Below the pieces are notes generated by a model. It did no database searches, was not told the DNA's origin, and saw only the letters and a program-made list of their open reading frames with translations. A stretch of 64,000 nt of DNA from Symmachiella macrocystis (GTDB taxonomy: Bacteria; Planctomycetota; Planctomycetia; Planctomycetales; Planctomycetaceae), in the NCBI RefSeq assembly GCF_007860075.1, contig NZ_SJPP01000002.1:744001-808000 (forward strand). The letters run 5' to 3'. Position 1 is the stretch's first letter; each line of letters starts with the position of its first letter. The position numbers and the translations under genes were made by a program. This document shows positions 1 to 7,926 of the stretch, piece after piece.

Positions 1-24
1 AAAACCCGCCGAAGCGGTCGGTTT
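1..24 (-). terminator. Probable intrinsic terminator downstream of the enolase gene
   Basis: Read on the minus strand, this is a stem closed by a CCGC-TTCG-GCGG tetraloop, extended by AAAC/GTTT pairing and followed by T residues that reach the window edge. It lies about 130 bases past the enolase stop. The last part of the T-run is outside the window, so the call is partial. Confidence 0.45.
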
Positions 25-151
25 GCTACTAGTAAATTTATCGACAAAACTGTTCAATGCATCCATTTAAGACGCATGTCGCGGCGGGAAAATTTCATTT
101 CAAACGCCTGTTGGGCACGATTATATGGCGAGTTCCATCTTGATTCGTGTT

Positions 152-1498
152 TTATGATTTCAGCGCCAAGAAAATCCGGCCTCCCTGGTAAGCATCGGAC
201 CCGACTTGCTCTTCTAGCCGCAAGAGTTGGTTGTATTTCACCAGCCGTTCGCTGCGGGCGATGGAACCTATCTTAATTTGCCCCGCAGCGGTTGCGACGG
301 CCAGGTCGGCGATGGTGTGGTCTTCGGTTTCGCCGCTGCGAGCGGAGACGACCGGCCAGAAGCCGTTTTGCAGCGCGAGTCGGAGCGTCTCAAAAGTCTC
401 CCACACAGTGCCGATTTGATTGACCTTAATCAGCACGCTGTTTCCGGCGGAGAGTTCTAGCCCTTTTTCTAATCGCCGGCGGTTGGTGACAAACAAGTCG
501 TCGCCAATCAGTTGCGCACGATCTCCCAGTCGCCGCGTCAATTCCTGCCAGCCCTCCCAGTCATCTTCTGCTAAACCATCTTCGATACTGACAATCGGAT
601 AGGCACTGACCCATTTTTCTAACAAGTCGATCACGTCCCCGGAGTTGAGACGTTCATCGCCGGTTGCAGCGAGACGATAGTGCGTGCCATCAAAAAAGTG
701 CGAGGAGGCAACGTCGAGTCCGATGGCGACATCAGTGCCCGGTTTCCGTCCACAGGCTTCGATCGCTTCGATCACGAGTTCGACCGCTTGGACGTTGGAT
801 GTCAACTTGGGACCGTATCCCCCTTCGTCACCAACCAGGACGCCTTCGTATCCCTTTTCGGTGAGCAGTCGCCCTAGCCGGTGGTAGATGGTGATGATCC
901 ATTCCAATGCTTCACGGTAAGACGTGGCGCCGACGGGGAGGATCAAGTAGTCCTGGAAATCCAAATTGCGTCCCGCGTGGAGCCCGCCGGAGATCATGTT
1001 CACCATCGGCAGCGGCATCAATGGTTGCTGTCCTAGAGCAGCTGTCGGTGACGGCAACTGACCGAGATCGGCGGCGGCTGTCTGCCACAGTTGGGCGAAA
1101 TGTTTCCAGAGAGGAAGTTGCTGAGCCTCGGCAGCGGCATGGGCGGCGGCGAGGGAGACGCCCAAGATGGCGTTAGCGCCAAGTCGCGATTTGTTTTCGG
1201 TCCCGTCCAGGTCGCACAGAGCGCGATCGATCGATTGTTGATCAGCGGCATCCATGCCGGTTAAGGCAGCGGCGATATCGTGATTCACATGGCCGACCGC
1301 TTGCAACACGCCGTTGCCACCGAAACGATTCGGGTCGCCATCGCGCAGTTCACAAGCTTCGAAGCGGCCCGTACTAGCGCCACTGGGAACAATCGCCCGC
1401 CCCGCACGACTGCCGGCACAACGGATTTCAACTTCGACGGTCGGTTTCCCGCGACTGTCGAAGACTTCGCGGGCGTGGATCTGTTCGATTTTAGACAT
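152..1498 (-). CDS. eno: Enolase (2-phosphoglycerate dehydratase), divergent
   Basis: This 448-residue protein has the enolase fold signatures: PSGASTG near residue 40, GDEGG, IGLDVASS, SIEDGL, GDDLFVTN, LIKVNQIGT and GQIKIGS. They supply the metal-binding Asp/Glu residues, the catalytic Glu of GDEGG and both active-site lysines. Enolase converts 2-phosphoglycerate to phosphoenolpyruvate in glycolysis and gluconeogenesis. Two conserved positions differ. The usual QEFM reads QDYL (yeast Glu168 becomes Asp), and the usual SHRSGETED reads SARSGETED (yeast His373 becomes Ala). There is also an insertion of about 20 residues before the MPLPM segment, so the protein is longer than the usual ~430. 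It may be a true but divergent enolase or a specialised paralog. The ATG start sits directly after a short GGCTTGAGG-type direct repeat. The next gene upstream is on the same strand but unrelated. Confidence 0.85.
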   Translation of the reverse strand: MSKIEQIHAREVFDSRGKPTVEVEIRCAGSRAGRAIVPSGASTGRFEACELRDGDPNRFGGNGVLQAVGHVNHDIAAALTGMDAADQQSIDRALCDLDGTENKSRLGANAILGVSLAAAHAAAEAQQLPLWKHFAQLWQTAAADLGQLPSPTAALGQQPLMPLPMVNMISGGLHAGRNLDFQDYLILPVGATSYREALEWIITIYHRLGRLLTEKGYEGVLVGDEGGYGPKLTSNVQAVELVIEAIEACGRKPGTDVAIGLDVASSHFFDGTHYRLAATGDERLNSGDVIDLLEKWVSAYPIVSIEDGLAEDDWEGWQELTRRLGDRAQLIGDDLFVTNRRRLEKGLELSAGNSVLIKVNQIGTVWETFETLRLALQNGFWPVVSARSGETEDHTIADLAVATAAGQIKIGSIARSERLVKYNQLLRLEEQVGSDAYQGGRIFLALKS

Positions 1499-1564
1499 GG
1501 GCGGGGGGCTTGAGGCTTGAGGGGACAGGCTTGAGGTTGATATGTATTCTGGCGGGACGTGTGT

Positions 1565-2407
1565 TTAAATTGGCGGTGGTTGCATTGTTCGCGGCTTCCC
1601 GTACATCTCTGCCGCCACCTCGCGTTGCCACACATAAAAATTGTGTCGATCGAATCCGTTGCGCTCCTGAAACGAAATCGTCTCATTTGTCATGAGATCG
1701 CCGTAAGTTTGCATTAAGGTCATTGCGGGGATGAATGCCCTGTTATCGAGATAACAATCAATCGCGTCTCGGAGAACGAGATATTGATCGTTTTCCTTTT
1801 CACCTCCGAATTTAAAAGTCAATTTCGAACGGTTGCCCCAAATTGGGTCGTTCTCCAATTCTTGCGGACACTCCTTTTGCTGTGATAGCCACGCCACCAG
1901 TGGAGCGTGGTGACCACCAAAGCAAACCGTCGAAATAATCGCTTGAACTGCCGCCTTGATCGCTAAGTCGATTTGTCCGAGTCGTCGGTATTGTGTGCTC
2001 AGCAACGCCTGTGCATCGCGATATTCTGGTAATACTGAAACGGCCGTTTCCAAGCACTCAATCGCGTCTTCGACATTTTGCGATTTGAGGCGCATGCGCG
2101 CAGTTTTTAAACAAGCAGCTGGCGAACGAGGGTCTTCCTCGATATCGGGCGGTTCAATGTATTCGCCTTCATCAGCGCCCTGGTCATCGATGGCCGTCAG
2201 AAACGTATCCAGGGAGGAGAAATGAGGTTGGACCGACCATTCGTCGTGATATGTTTCAGCGACAATGGGGGGGTGATCCTCAAATCCAATTGGCCAATAG
2301 AAACCAAAGCTATCTCCGTTCCCGAGTTCATGTTCCTGGATTGGTAAAAAACCAAGCGGAGGATACAAAACGTCGATATCGCACGGAGACAATGTAATGT
2401 AATCCAT
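1565..2407 (-). CDS. TPR-containing hypothetical protein
   Basis: A protein of about 280 residues if it starts at the ATG at 2407 (reading MDYITLSP). The open frame extends upstream to 2536, but the extra 43 residues are basic and look non-coding. Residues 1-90 are rich in Trp, Tyr and Phe and include a GDSFGFYWP segment, loosely reminiscent of SMI1/KNR4 (SUKH) proteins; that resemblance is weak. Residues ~95-165 contain at least one and probably two tetratricopeptide units (DAIECLETAVSVLPEYRDA, then LGQIDLAIKAA). There is no signal peptide, so a cytoplasmic scaffold or immunity-like role is possible but unproven. The function is unknown. Confidence 0.6.
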   Translation of the reverse strand: MDYITLSPCDIDVLYPPLGFLPIQEHELGNGDSFGFYWPIGFEDHPPIVAETYHDEWSVQPHFSSLDTFLTAIDDQGADEGEYIEPPDIEEDPRSPAACLKTARMRLKSQNVEDAIECLETAVSVLPEYRDAQALLSTQYRRLGQIDLAIKAAVQAIISTVCFGGHHAPLVAWLSQQKECPQELENDPIWGNRSKLTFKFGGEKENDQYLVLRDAIDCYLDNRAFIPAMTLMQTYGDLMTNETISFQERNGFDRHNFYVWQREVAAEMYGKPRTMQPPPI

Positions 2408-2576
2408 GGGAGAGGGAAGTTTCACGGCGAGTTTTCTCCGTTGAGCACTGCGATATTCTGACGGCTGGCTTCCTACTGACGGACGTCGTTCACGCTTTTC
2501 ATACCTAACTACATCGAAAGCTGCGCTGCGACGCATCCTACGTTGGGGTTTACCGTAACGGTGGGGGTGGGGGGCT

Positions 2577-3605
2577 TCAAGGTTGTTTGGTGCGTGTGCG
2601 TAGGTCTTGGATGGTCTGGTCCCAGGTTTCGGGGGGATTGAGGAGCAATTGGCGGCTGAAATTGCGGACGATGTTTTTTTGCCGTTCGTCGGGCAGGTAG
2701 TTGACCGGGCTGGTGGCGTCGATTCTGGACCACATGCAACTGCCCAGGTGAGCGAATGTGCGGCGGCGGAGTTCGTGCGGTGCGAATGCGGTTGCTTTCA
2801 GCGGTTGGATTCCGGCGAGATATGTTTTCCAAAATTCGTGGGTCAAGTCAGCATAATCATCGAAATGATCCGCATGTAACACGGTTTTGAGTAGTAAATG
2901 GCTGAGGAAGAATCCCAGGTCAAAAGCGGGATCGCCGCGATGCCCCGTTTCGAAGTCGACGAGCGCTATGCCGGTCGGCGTGATCAAAATGTTTTTCGGA
3001 CTGAAATCGCCCAGCACCAGACAGATCGGCGTGGCGGCCATTTCGTCGATCATGGATTCGATCGCAGGACGCACGTCGGCGAATTTGTTTGCCAAATGCC
3101 GGTAAAACGGATCGACTCTTAACTCGTCGAACACGGTTTGATCGCGCAGCATCTCCGTCAGTTCTCCGCGCAGCGAGGTTTCGCGGTGAATCGAGGCCAA
3201 GTAGGTGCCGAGTTTCGCAGCGACTGGGGGGTCGACTTGTCCGTCGAGTAACTGCTGTTTCCAGACAGCGTGGTTCGCATCAATGGCTTGCATGGCAAAC
3301 CAGAAATTGTCGCGATCCTCCAACACAATTTGCGGGACGATGCCGGTCGGCAACAGGCGGTCCAAGATTCGCATCACATCGGCTTCGCGGTGAATCCGGT
3401 CCATGCGGCTGAACCAGGGGACGTCGGTGCGCAATTGCGGACGGGACTGTTTGATCACCCAATCGTCGCCGGAAGGGCGATTGACGCGCATCACAATATT
3501 CGAGACCCCGCCAGATAATTCTGTGGCCGTCGCAGATTCCTGGGGGGCCAGGTGTCCGGCTGACTTGAGGTAGGAAACGACGTTCTCGGCGTTGAGGTCG
3601 ATCAT
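2577..3605 (-). CDS. Aminoglycoside phosphotransferase (APH) family kinase, methylthioribose kinase-like
   Basis: An APH/choline-kinase fold small-molecule kinase of about 342 residues. Visible elements are a glycine-rich LSGGVSN loop near residue 30, the ATP-binding lysine in WVIKQ, a catalytic loop LGDFSPKN and the metal-binding DFE near residue 215. The layout resembles 5-methylthioribose kinases (MtnK) more than antibiotic kinases, but the substrate cannot be set from sequence. The catalytic loop normally reads HGD; here the His is Leu (VLGD) while the Asp and Asn remain. The open frame extends to 3704 into the upstream gene. The ATG at 3605 or 3632 avoids that overlap, and neither has a strong Shine-Dalgarno sequence. 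The gene probably shares a transcript with the zinc-ribbon protein upstream. Confidence 0.7.
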   Translation of the reverse strand: MIDLNAENVVSYLKSAGHLAPQESATATELSGGVSNIVMRVNRPSGDDWVIKQSRPQLRTDVPWFSRMDRIHREADVMRILDRLLPTGIVPQIVLEDRDNFWFAMQAIDANHAVWKQQLLDGQVDPPVAAKLGTYLASIHRETSLRGELTEMLRDQTVFDELRVDPFYRHLANKFADVRPAIESMIDEMAATPICLVLGDFSPKNILITPTGIALVDFETGHRGDPAFDLGFFLSHLLLKTVLHADHFDDYADLTHEFWKTYLAGIQPLKATAFAPHELRRRTFAHLGSCMWSRIDATSPVNYLPDERQKNIVRNFSRQLLLNPPETWDQTIQDLRTRTKQP

Positions 3606-3640
3606 GATTTCGGGAGCAGTGTTGCGAATCATACGGTGGG

Positions 3641-4144
3641 TTAGGTCAGCAGATAGCCGGCCGTGGCGGTGAGCGTTAGGCCGATGATGAGCAGGCCTAA
3701 GCAACCGCCGCTTTTGCCGGCGGCTTCGATGCCGTGTTCGCGGGCCAGGGCATCGACGGCCAATTTGGCATCGCGGAGGCCACCGCCGGCTTGTTCGCGG
3801 TACAGTTTGATCGCCTCGATTTTGCGGCCTTCGTGCAGTAGGGCGACGATGTCTTGATCGGTCGTAGAGGACGTTTGCGGGCGGGGCGCGATGGGCGGAG
3901 GGGTTTCGCCGCGCAGCATGGCTTCGACAGCGTTTTTAGCTTCGACGAGGCCGCAGCCTGTCTGTTCGCGATACAATTTGATCGCCTCAATTTTATTTCC
4001 TTCAGCAACCAACTGGTGCACCCGGTCCTGAATTCGACTGTCGGCGGCGGCTGCGTCGTTGTCGAGAGAAAGCTGCATCCCACAGCTTTCGCATTCCCTG
4101 GCCAGTGGCGGATTGGCGTGTTCGCAAATGCTGCATTTTGTCAT
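3641..4144 (-). CDS. Zinc-ribbon membrane protein with two ribosomal L7/L12 C-terminal-like repeats
   Basis: A 167-residue protein in three parts. Residues 1-25 form a zinc ribbon (CSIC...CESCG). Residues ~40-80 and ~98-140 are two copies of a unit matching the L7/L12 C-terminal domain pattern (KIEAIKLYREQ-G-GL-EAK-AV). A single C-terminal transmembrane helix follows a GG-rich hinge (LGLLIIGLTLTATAGYLL). In the ribosomal stalk this domain recruits translation GTPases. In this non-ribosomal setting the unit probably mediates protein-protein contact at the membrane. It lies just upstream of the APH-family kinase, and the carbonic anhydrase-like gene ends about 40 bases before it. The exact function is unknown. 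Confidence 0.7.
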   Translation of the reverse strand: MTKCSICEHANPPLARECESCGMQLSLDNDAAAADSRIQDRVHQLVAEGNKIEAIKLYREQTGCGLVEAKNAVEAMLRGETPPPIAPRPQTSSTTDQDIVALLHEGRKIEAIKLYREQAGGGLRDAKLAVDALAREHGIEAAGKSGGCLGLLIIGLTLTATAGYLLT

Positions 4145-4183
4145 AAGTAGATTCCGAGTGAGTGGCTGAATTCGAGTCTGAGT

Positions 4184-4816
4184 TCAAATGCCTTCGCCAT
4201 TGATAATCGCATCAATATGCGCGCGGCCAAAGCGAGCGAGGTGGATGGCGGTGTTGTTGACGTAATGTTGATAGGTGCGAGCCAGGCGGGCGCGTTGGTT
4301 TTCGTCGAGTTCTTTGATTTGACGCGCCGGGCAACCGGCCCAGAGAGTGTGAGGAGGGACTTGCGTGCCTTCCAGCACAACGGCGCCGGCGGCTATCAAG
4401 GCGCCTTCGCCGATCACGCAGCGACTGAGGACCTTGGCGCCGATGGCAATCAATGCACCGTCGCCCACGACCGAGGCATGCACGATCGCCATATGGCCCA
4501 CAGTGACGCGATCGCCCAGGATGCAAGGGTAATCGGGGTCGATGTGCAGCACCGAACCATCCTGGACGTTGGTGTCTTCGCCCAGTTCGATGTATTCGTT
4601 GTCGCCGCGGAGCACGCAGTTGTACCAAACAGAACTGCGGGCCTTCATGCGGACGCGTCCCATGACAACCGCACCGGGCGCAATCCAGGCGGTTTCGTCG
4701 ATGCGAGGGGCGGCGTGCAGTGCATCCCAATGGTAATGCACGTCGGGGAAGGGAATCGGCGGTTCGGGCGGCAAGGGGCCGCTCGGCCAATCGGCATCGC
4801 TTTGAGGAGTGGACAT
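4184..4816 (-). CDS. Gamma-class carbonic anhydrase / hexapeptide-repeat protein
   Basis: A left-handed beta-helix protein of about 210 residues in the gamma-carbonic anhydrase (YrdA/PaaY/Cam) family. Hexapeptide repeats run from about residue 35 to 165 (WIAPGAVVMGRVRM, ALIAIGAKVLSRCVI and others). The three zinc histidines are visible: VLHID and the pair in GHMAIVHA. A C-terminal helix follows at ARLARTYQHYVNN. These proteins form trimers with zinc or iron at subunit interfaces and hydrate CO2 or act as related transferases. A proline-rich N-terminal leader (PLPPEPPIPFP) is unusual. The ATG at 4816 is chosen; an in-frame TTG at 4894 would add 26 residues with no recognisable content. The amidohydrolase gene lies just upstream on the same strand. 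Confidence 0.8.
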   Translation of the reverse strand: MSTPQSDADWPSGPLPPEPPIPFPDVHYHWDALHAAPRIDETAWIAPGAVVMGRVRMKARSSVWYNCVLRGDNEYIELGEDTNVQDGSVLHIDPDYPCILGDRVTVGHMAIVHASVVGDGALIAIGAKVLSRCVIGEGALIAAGAVVLEGTQVPPHTLWAGCPARQIKELDENQRARLARTYQHYVNNTAIHLARFGRAHIDAIINGEGI

Positions 4817-4901
4817 AGAATCGAGAATCGTGGTGGATGAGAAGTCGGCGAATGTGTCTGCGACCATTGTGAAGTCGCTCAACATTTTCCGCAATCCGGA
4901 T

Positions 4902-5750
4902 TCACGAGATTCCCAACAAACTAAAACTATCGCGATAAATCATCTGCTCGATCTGTTCAGTCTCCAATCGCGGCAGTGCGGTACCGACGAGCATATCATT
5001 CAGTTTGCGCAGCCCGTCCACAGTGGCATTGACCGTTGTGAAAGGATAGTCGGTCCCGAAGAGGACTTTGTCCCACACACCATATTCCTGCACCAACATC
5101 AAACTTTGGTACAACTGAAAGGGGCGGTAGTGCAGGGCGCTGATGTCCGCATAAACATTCGGGTGTTTACGAATCACGGCGATGCATTCCCCTTCATAGG
5201 GATGGCCGAGATGCGCCATCACGATGGGGACGTTGGGAAAACGGGCGGCGACGTTGTCCACATGCCGTGGCAAGGTGCATTCCAAGGGGGCCTGAGCAAT
5301 AAACGTCGTTCCCGTATGCAACAACACAGGCAGTTTCCTTTCGCCGGCATACTCCCAAAGCGGATCGAGAATTTTATCATCGGGGAAAAACCCAGCGTAC
5401 ATCGGCAGCAGTTTGATGCCTTTGAGCCCCATGCGCTCAATACCGTTGTGCATTTCGGTTTTCCAGGAGGGCTGCGTGGGGTCGATCGATGCAAACCCCA
5501 CGACATTATCACCGTGCCGCTCTGCGTAATTCGCAACGTAACGGTCATCGACCCAGAGACCACTGAGTTGGGCTTTGCCCCCGAAGACGACCGTGCGGAC
5601 CTCTGCGGGAGCCATCGCGCGGTAATCTTCGTACCGAACCGTCAAATCGAGCGTCTCGCCCGGCTTGGCGCGGCGTTGTGCTTGGTCGCGAAAATCGTCG
5701 CCGAAATGATCGGGATAGGCCCAGGCGTGGCTATGGATGTCGAAGATCAT
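4902..5750 (-). CDS. Amidohydrolase family (PF04909-type TIM barrel) protein
   Basis: A metal-dependent hydrolase of the amidohydrolase-2 superfamily, about 282 residues from the ATG at 5750. It begins with the metal-binding IFDIHSH motif. The barrel His is in HTGTTF, the next in MAHLGHPYEGE, and the final Asp in LFGTDYPFT. Members decarboxylate or hydrolyse small aromatic or lactone substrates; the substrate here is not evident. The frame opens 69 bases further upstream, but the family normally starts a few residues before the HxH. It sits 86 bases upstream of the carbonic anhydrase-like gene on the same strand and may be cotranscribed. Confidence 0.8.
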   Translation of the reverse strand: MIFDIHSHAWAYPDHFGDDFRDQAQRRAKPGETLDLTVRYEDYRAMAPAEVRTVVFGGKAQLSGLWVDDRYVANYAERHGDNVVGFASIDPTQPSWKTEMHNGIERMGLKGIKLLPMYAGFFPDDKILDPLWEYAGERKLPVLLHTGTTFIAQAPLECTLPRHVDNVAARFPNVPIVMAHLGHPYEGECIAVIRKHPNVYADISALHYRPFQLYQSLMLVQEYGVWDKVLFGTDYPFTTVNATVDGLRKLNDMLVGTALPRLETEQIEQMIYRDSFSLLGIS

Positions 5751-5861
5751 AGGTGCGGTGTCCCCTGAGATTTCAATTGCTTTAGGAGCGGATCGTTGCA
5801 GCTGGTTATTAAATTCCAATTCGTGATAAGAGGAGATAATGGTTCTCGAGCGTCTTTCTCA

Positions 5862-5903
5862 GCGAAGCAGAGCTTCGTGAAATTGCGTTGCGAAGCAGAG
5901 CTT
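5862..5903. repeat. 14-base direct repeat pair (GCGAAGCAGAGCTT)
   Basis: GCGAAGCAGAGCTT occurs at 5862-5875 and again at 5890-5903, 28 bases apart, in the space between the amidohydrolase start and the end of the large secreted orphan. The first copy continues into CGAAGCAGAGCTTCG, a near-palindrome able to fold. It looks like a dispersed intergenic repeat element. Confidence 0.6.
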
Positions 5904-5940
5904 GGGAACGAGTAACAAGTAATAAACCCTGCAGCGAATC

Positions 5941-7740
5941 TTATCGATTCCAGGGAAAGGACATGGTTGGTTGATTGACGTGCCGTTGCATTTGCAGAGC
6001 TATCGTCTCGCCAGCACCGGGGGCGAGTTTGACGGTGAAGAGGGGGGCGTCAACGGTTGTGGATTCATCAGCGATTTCCACGGAGGAGAATTGATGTTCA
6101 CCGTATCCGCCTGCTTGCACAGTTACGGTGCGCGAATCTTGTTGGTTGATGTTCACAAGTGTGACGACCGTCATGTCATCGGTCATTTTCGTGACCAATG
6201 CCGCAACGTCTTCGGGAAGCCCCGCGCGGCGGGCGATGGGATCGAAATAGCGCAGTCGCGCGAACAATGCCGCGCCGCGTCGCTCGACCAGCCATCCCCC
6301 TTGCGTCAGTTGGAGTAAAGTGCGGACGCGGGCGGGGTTGAACTGCATGGGGTCGTCGGCCAAGCGAGTATCGGGGGTGGTCGTGTCGTCACGCATGCCT
6401 TCGATTTTGCGGCGGAGGATTTCGAAATCGGCGCGTAATGCGTTTTCGGGATAGTCGGGATCTTTTCCCTCCAGATAATCAAACCAACCGGTTTGGGGAG
6501 CGCGGCTCCGATCCTGGGGATCCATGGAGAGAAAATAGATTTCCCGCGCGTTGTAGTCGTACGACTGCGGCACATAGCTGTACCAACCCTCGTCACCGTA
6601 CATGCGGGGGTACATCGCTTGCCCGTTGATGATTTTTTTCTGCGCATTGATTACGTCAGCTTGTTTGCGCCAGGCTTGTAGATACCGGTCGTCGCCGGTG
6701 AGCAAATAAGCATTCATAAAACCGATGAAGCCCCAATACTGCCGATTGCGGTCCGCCAGTTTTCCGGTTTGCGGGACAACCACCGTAAAGCCCCAGCCAT
6801 AGGTTCCACCGTACCATTTGCCGTCAGCGGCTCCGCCGATGGTACCGTCGAGGCCGATGTTGCTGGGAATCACGCCACCGTTTTGATCCATCCGCTGCAG
6901 CCAGGCATCGACATATTCCAACAGCCAGGTACGGTATTTATCTTCGCCGGTGAGCAGATAGGCATTCAGGGCCAACGTGGTGGATATTAAATTGAGCGGA
7001 TGGTCGCCGACGACGTCGTTGTAATCCTTAAAGTGGGCCACCATTTCCTCGTAGTTGCGTTCGCCATGTCCCAGTCCGAAACGGTTTTCCACTTCGATCG
7101 GATCGCCCGCCCAATCCAATCCGGTCGCTTTGCGCATCAACGGTCCGCGACTGCCGTTGATCATGCTGCGAATGACTTTGTGTTTGGGGTCATAGTTCGG
7201 CGCACCGGGATCTTCGTCCATATAAAACCCGGCATACCGCCGCACGCGCAGTCCGAAGTCGATGTCGTCGGGATCGGAAAGTCCCTGCAGATTGAAAACC
7301 GAGATCCCTTCTCCGTTATGTTGCCAGTCGAACATCACGGGAAATTCCTTGTAGTACATCCCGTCGCGGGCAAAGGGGACCTCCGTGGTTTTGGCGGCAG
7401 TGTATTGCCGCAGGTGGCCGTCCCAAGCCTTTTTGTACATCCGCAGCACGTCGTCCGATGCGCCCATGGCGTGCAAGATCGGCCAACCGTTACAGTTTTC
7501 GATGGCGTCATCCGGCCCATCGTCACCGCCCCAGCGTTCGACGCAGAGCAGGTATCCGCGTTCATCGAAGTACTTCTCAAAAAACTCTGCGCACGCGTCC
7601 GCTTGGGCGCGTAGCAGTTGACGTTCAAGCAAGGCCCAGTTGGGAGGCGGCATCGGGGAGTCGATATTAACGACGGCTTCAGCAGCGCAGGTCGTTGAAG
7701 CAATGGACATGACGGCGATGACGTACAGCCAGCGTTGCAT
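5941..7740 (-). CDS. Large secreted hypothetical protein, probable alpha/alpha-toroid
   Basis: A 599-residue protein with a clear N-terminal signal peptide ending near CAAEA (about residue 20). The body is rich in Trp, Tyr and Asp and contains repeated helical segments such as NAYLLTGEDKYRTW and NAYLLTGDDRYLQAW. These are typical of (alpha/alpha)6 toroid glycosidases and polysaccharide lyases. The last ~100 residues are beta-rich (VTLVNINQQDSRTVTVQAGG), like the C-terminal beta-domain of such enzymes. It is probably an exported carbohydrate-active enzyme, but no catalytic motif is recognisable and the family is not one I can name. The gene stands alone between repeat-bearing spacers. Confidence 0.6.
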   Translation of the reverse strand: MQRWLYVIAVMSIASTTCAAEAVVNIDSPMPPPNWALLERQLLRAQADACAEFFEKYFDERGYLLCVERWGGDDGPDDAIENCNGWPILHAMGASDDVLRMYKKAWDGHLRQYTAAKTTEVPFARDGMYYKEFPVMFDWQHNGEGISVFNLQGLSDPDDIDFGLRVRRYAGFYMDEDPGAPNYDPKHKVIRSMINGSRGPLMRKATGLDWAGDPIEVENRFGLGHGERNYEEMVAHFKDYNDVVGDHPLNLISTTLALNAYLLTGEDKYRTWLLEYVDAWLQRMDQNGGVIPSNIGLDGTIGGAADGKWYGGTYGWGFTVVVPQTGKLADRNRQYWGFIGFMNAYLLTGDDRYLQAWRKQADVINAQKKIINGQAMYPRMYGDEGWYSYVPQSYDYNAREIYFLSMDPQDRSRAPQTGWFDYLEGKDPDYPENALRADFEILRRKIEGMRDDTTTPDTRLADDPMQFNPARVRTLLQLTQGGWLVERRGAALFARLRYFDPIARRAGLPEDVAALVTKMTDDMTVVTLVNINQQDSRTVTVQAGGYGEHQFSSVEIADESTTVDAPLFTVKLAPGAGETIALQMQRHVNQPTMSFPWNR

Positions 7741-7926
7741 GGGGGAGTCTCCAGAAGTGGAATCGAGTTGTGCCCTGCATTTTGAATACAGGCCGGTGCG
7801 CGGAGTGTCAACACTCTGGAGAGAAACTTGTGAATCCTGGGCTGTTGCATAGGATTGTGATGGGGGGTTGGGGCTGATACGTTGTTAAACGGGAAACTGA
7901 TCACTTTGTTTACAAGGAATCGATTG

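Noticed and set aside
1499-1564. Triple GGCTTGAGG-type direct repeat upstream of enolase as an operator
   Set aside because: It is too short and irregular to claim regulation; it may be simple sequence drift.
4809-5768. 319-codon plus-strand frame opposite the amidohydrolase
   Set aside because: It is a shadow frame; the minus-strand amidohydrolase has intact metal motifs.
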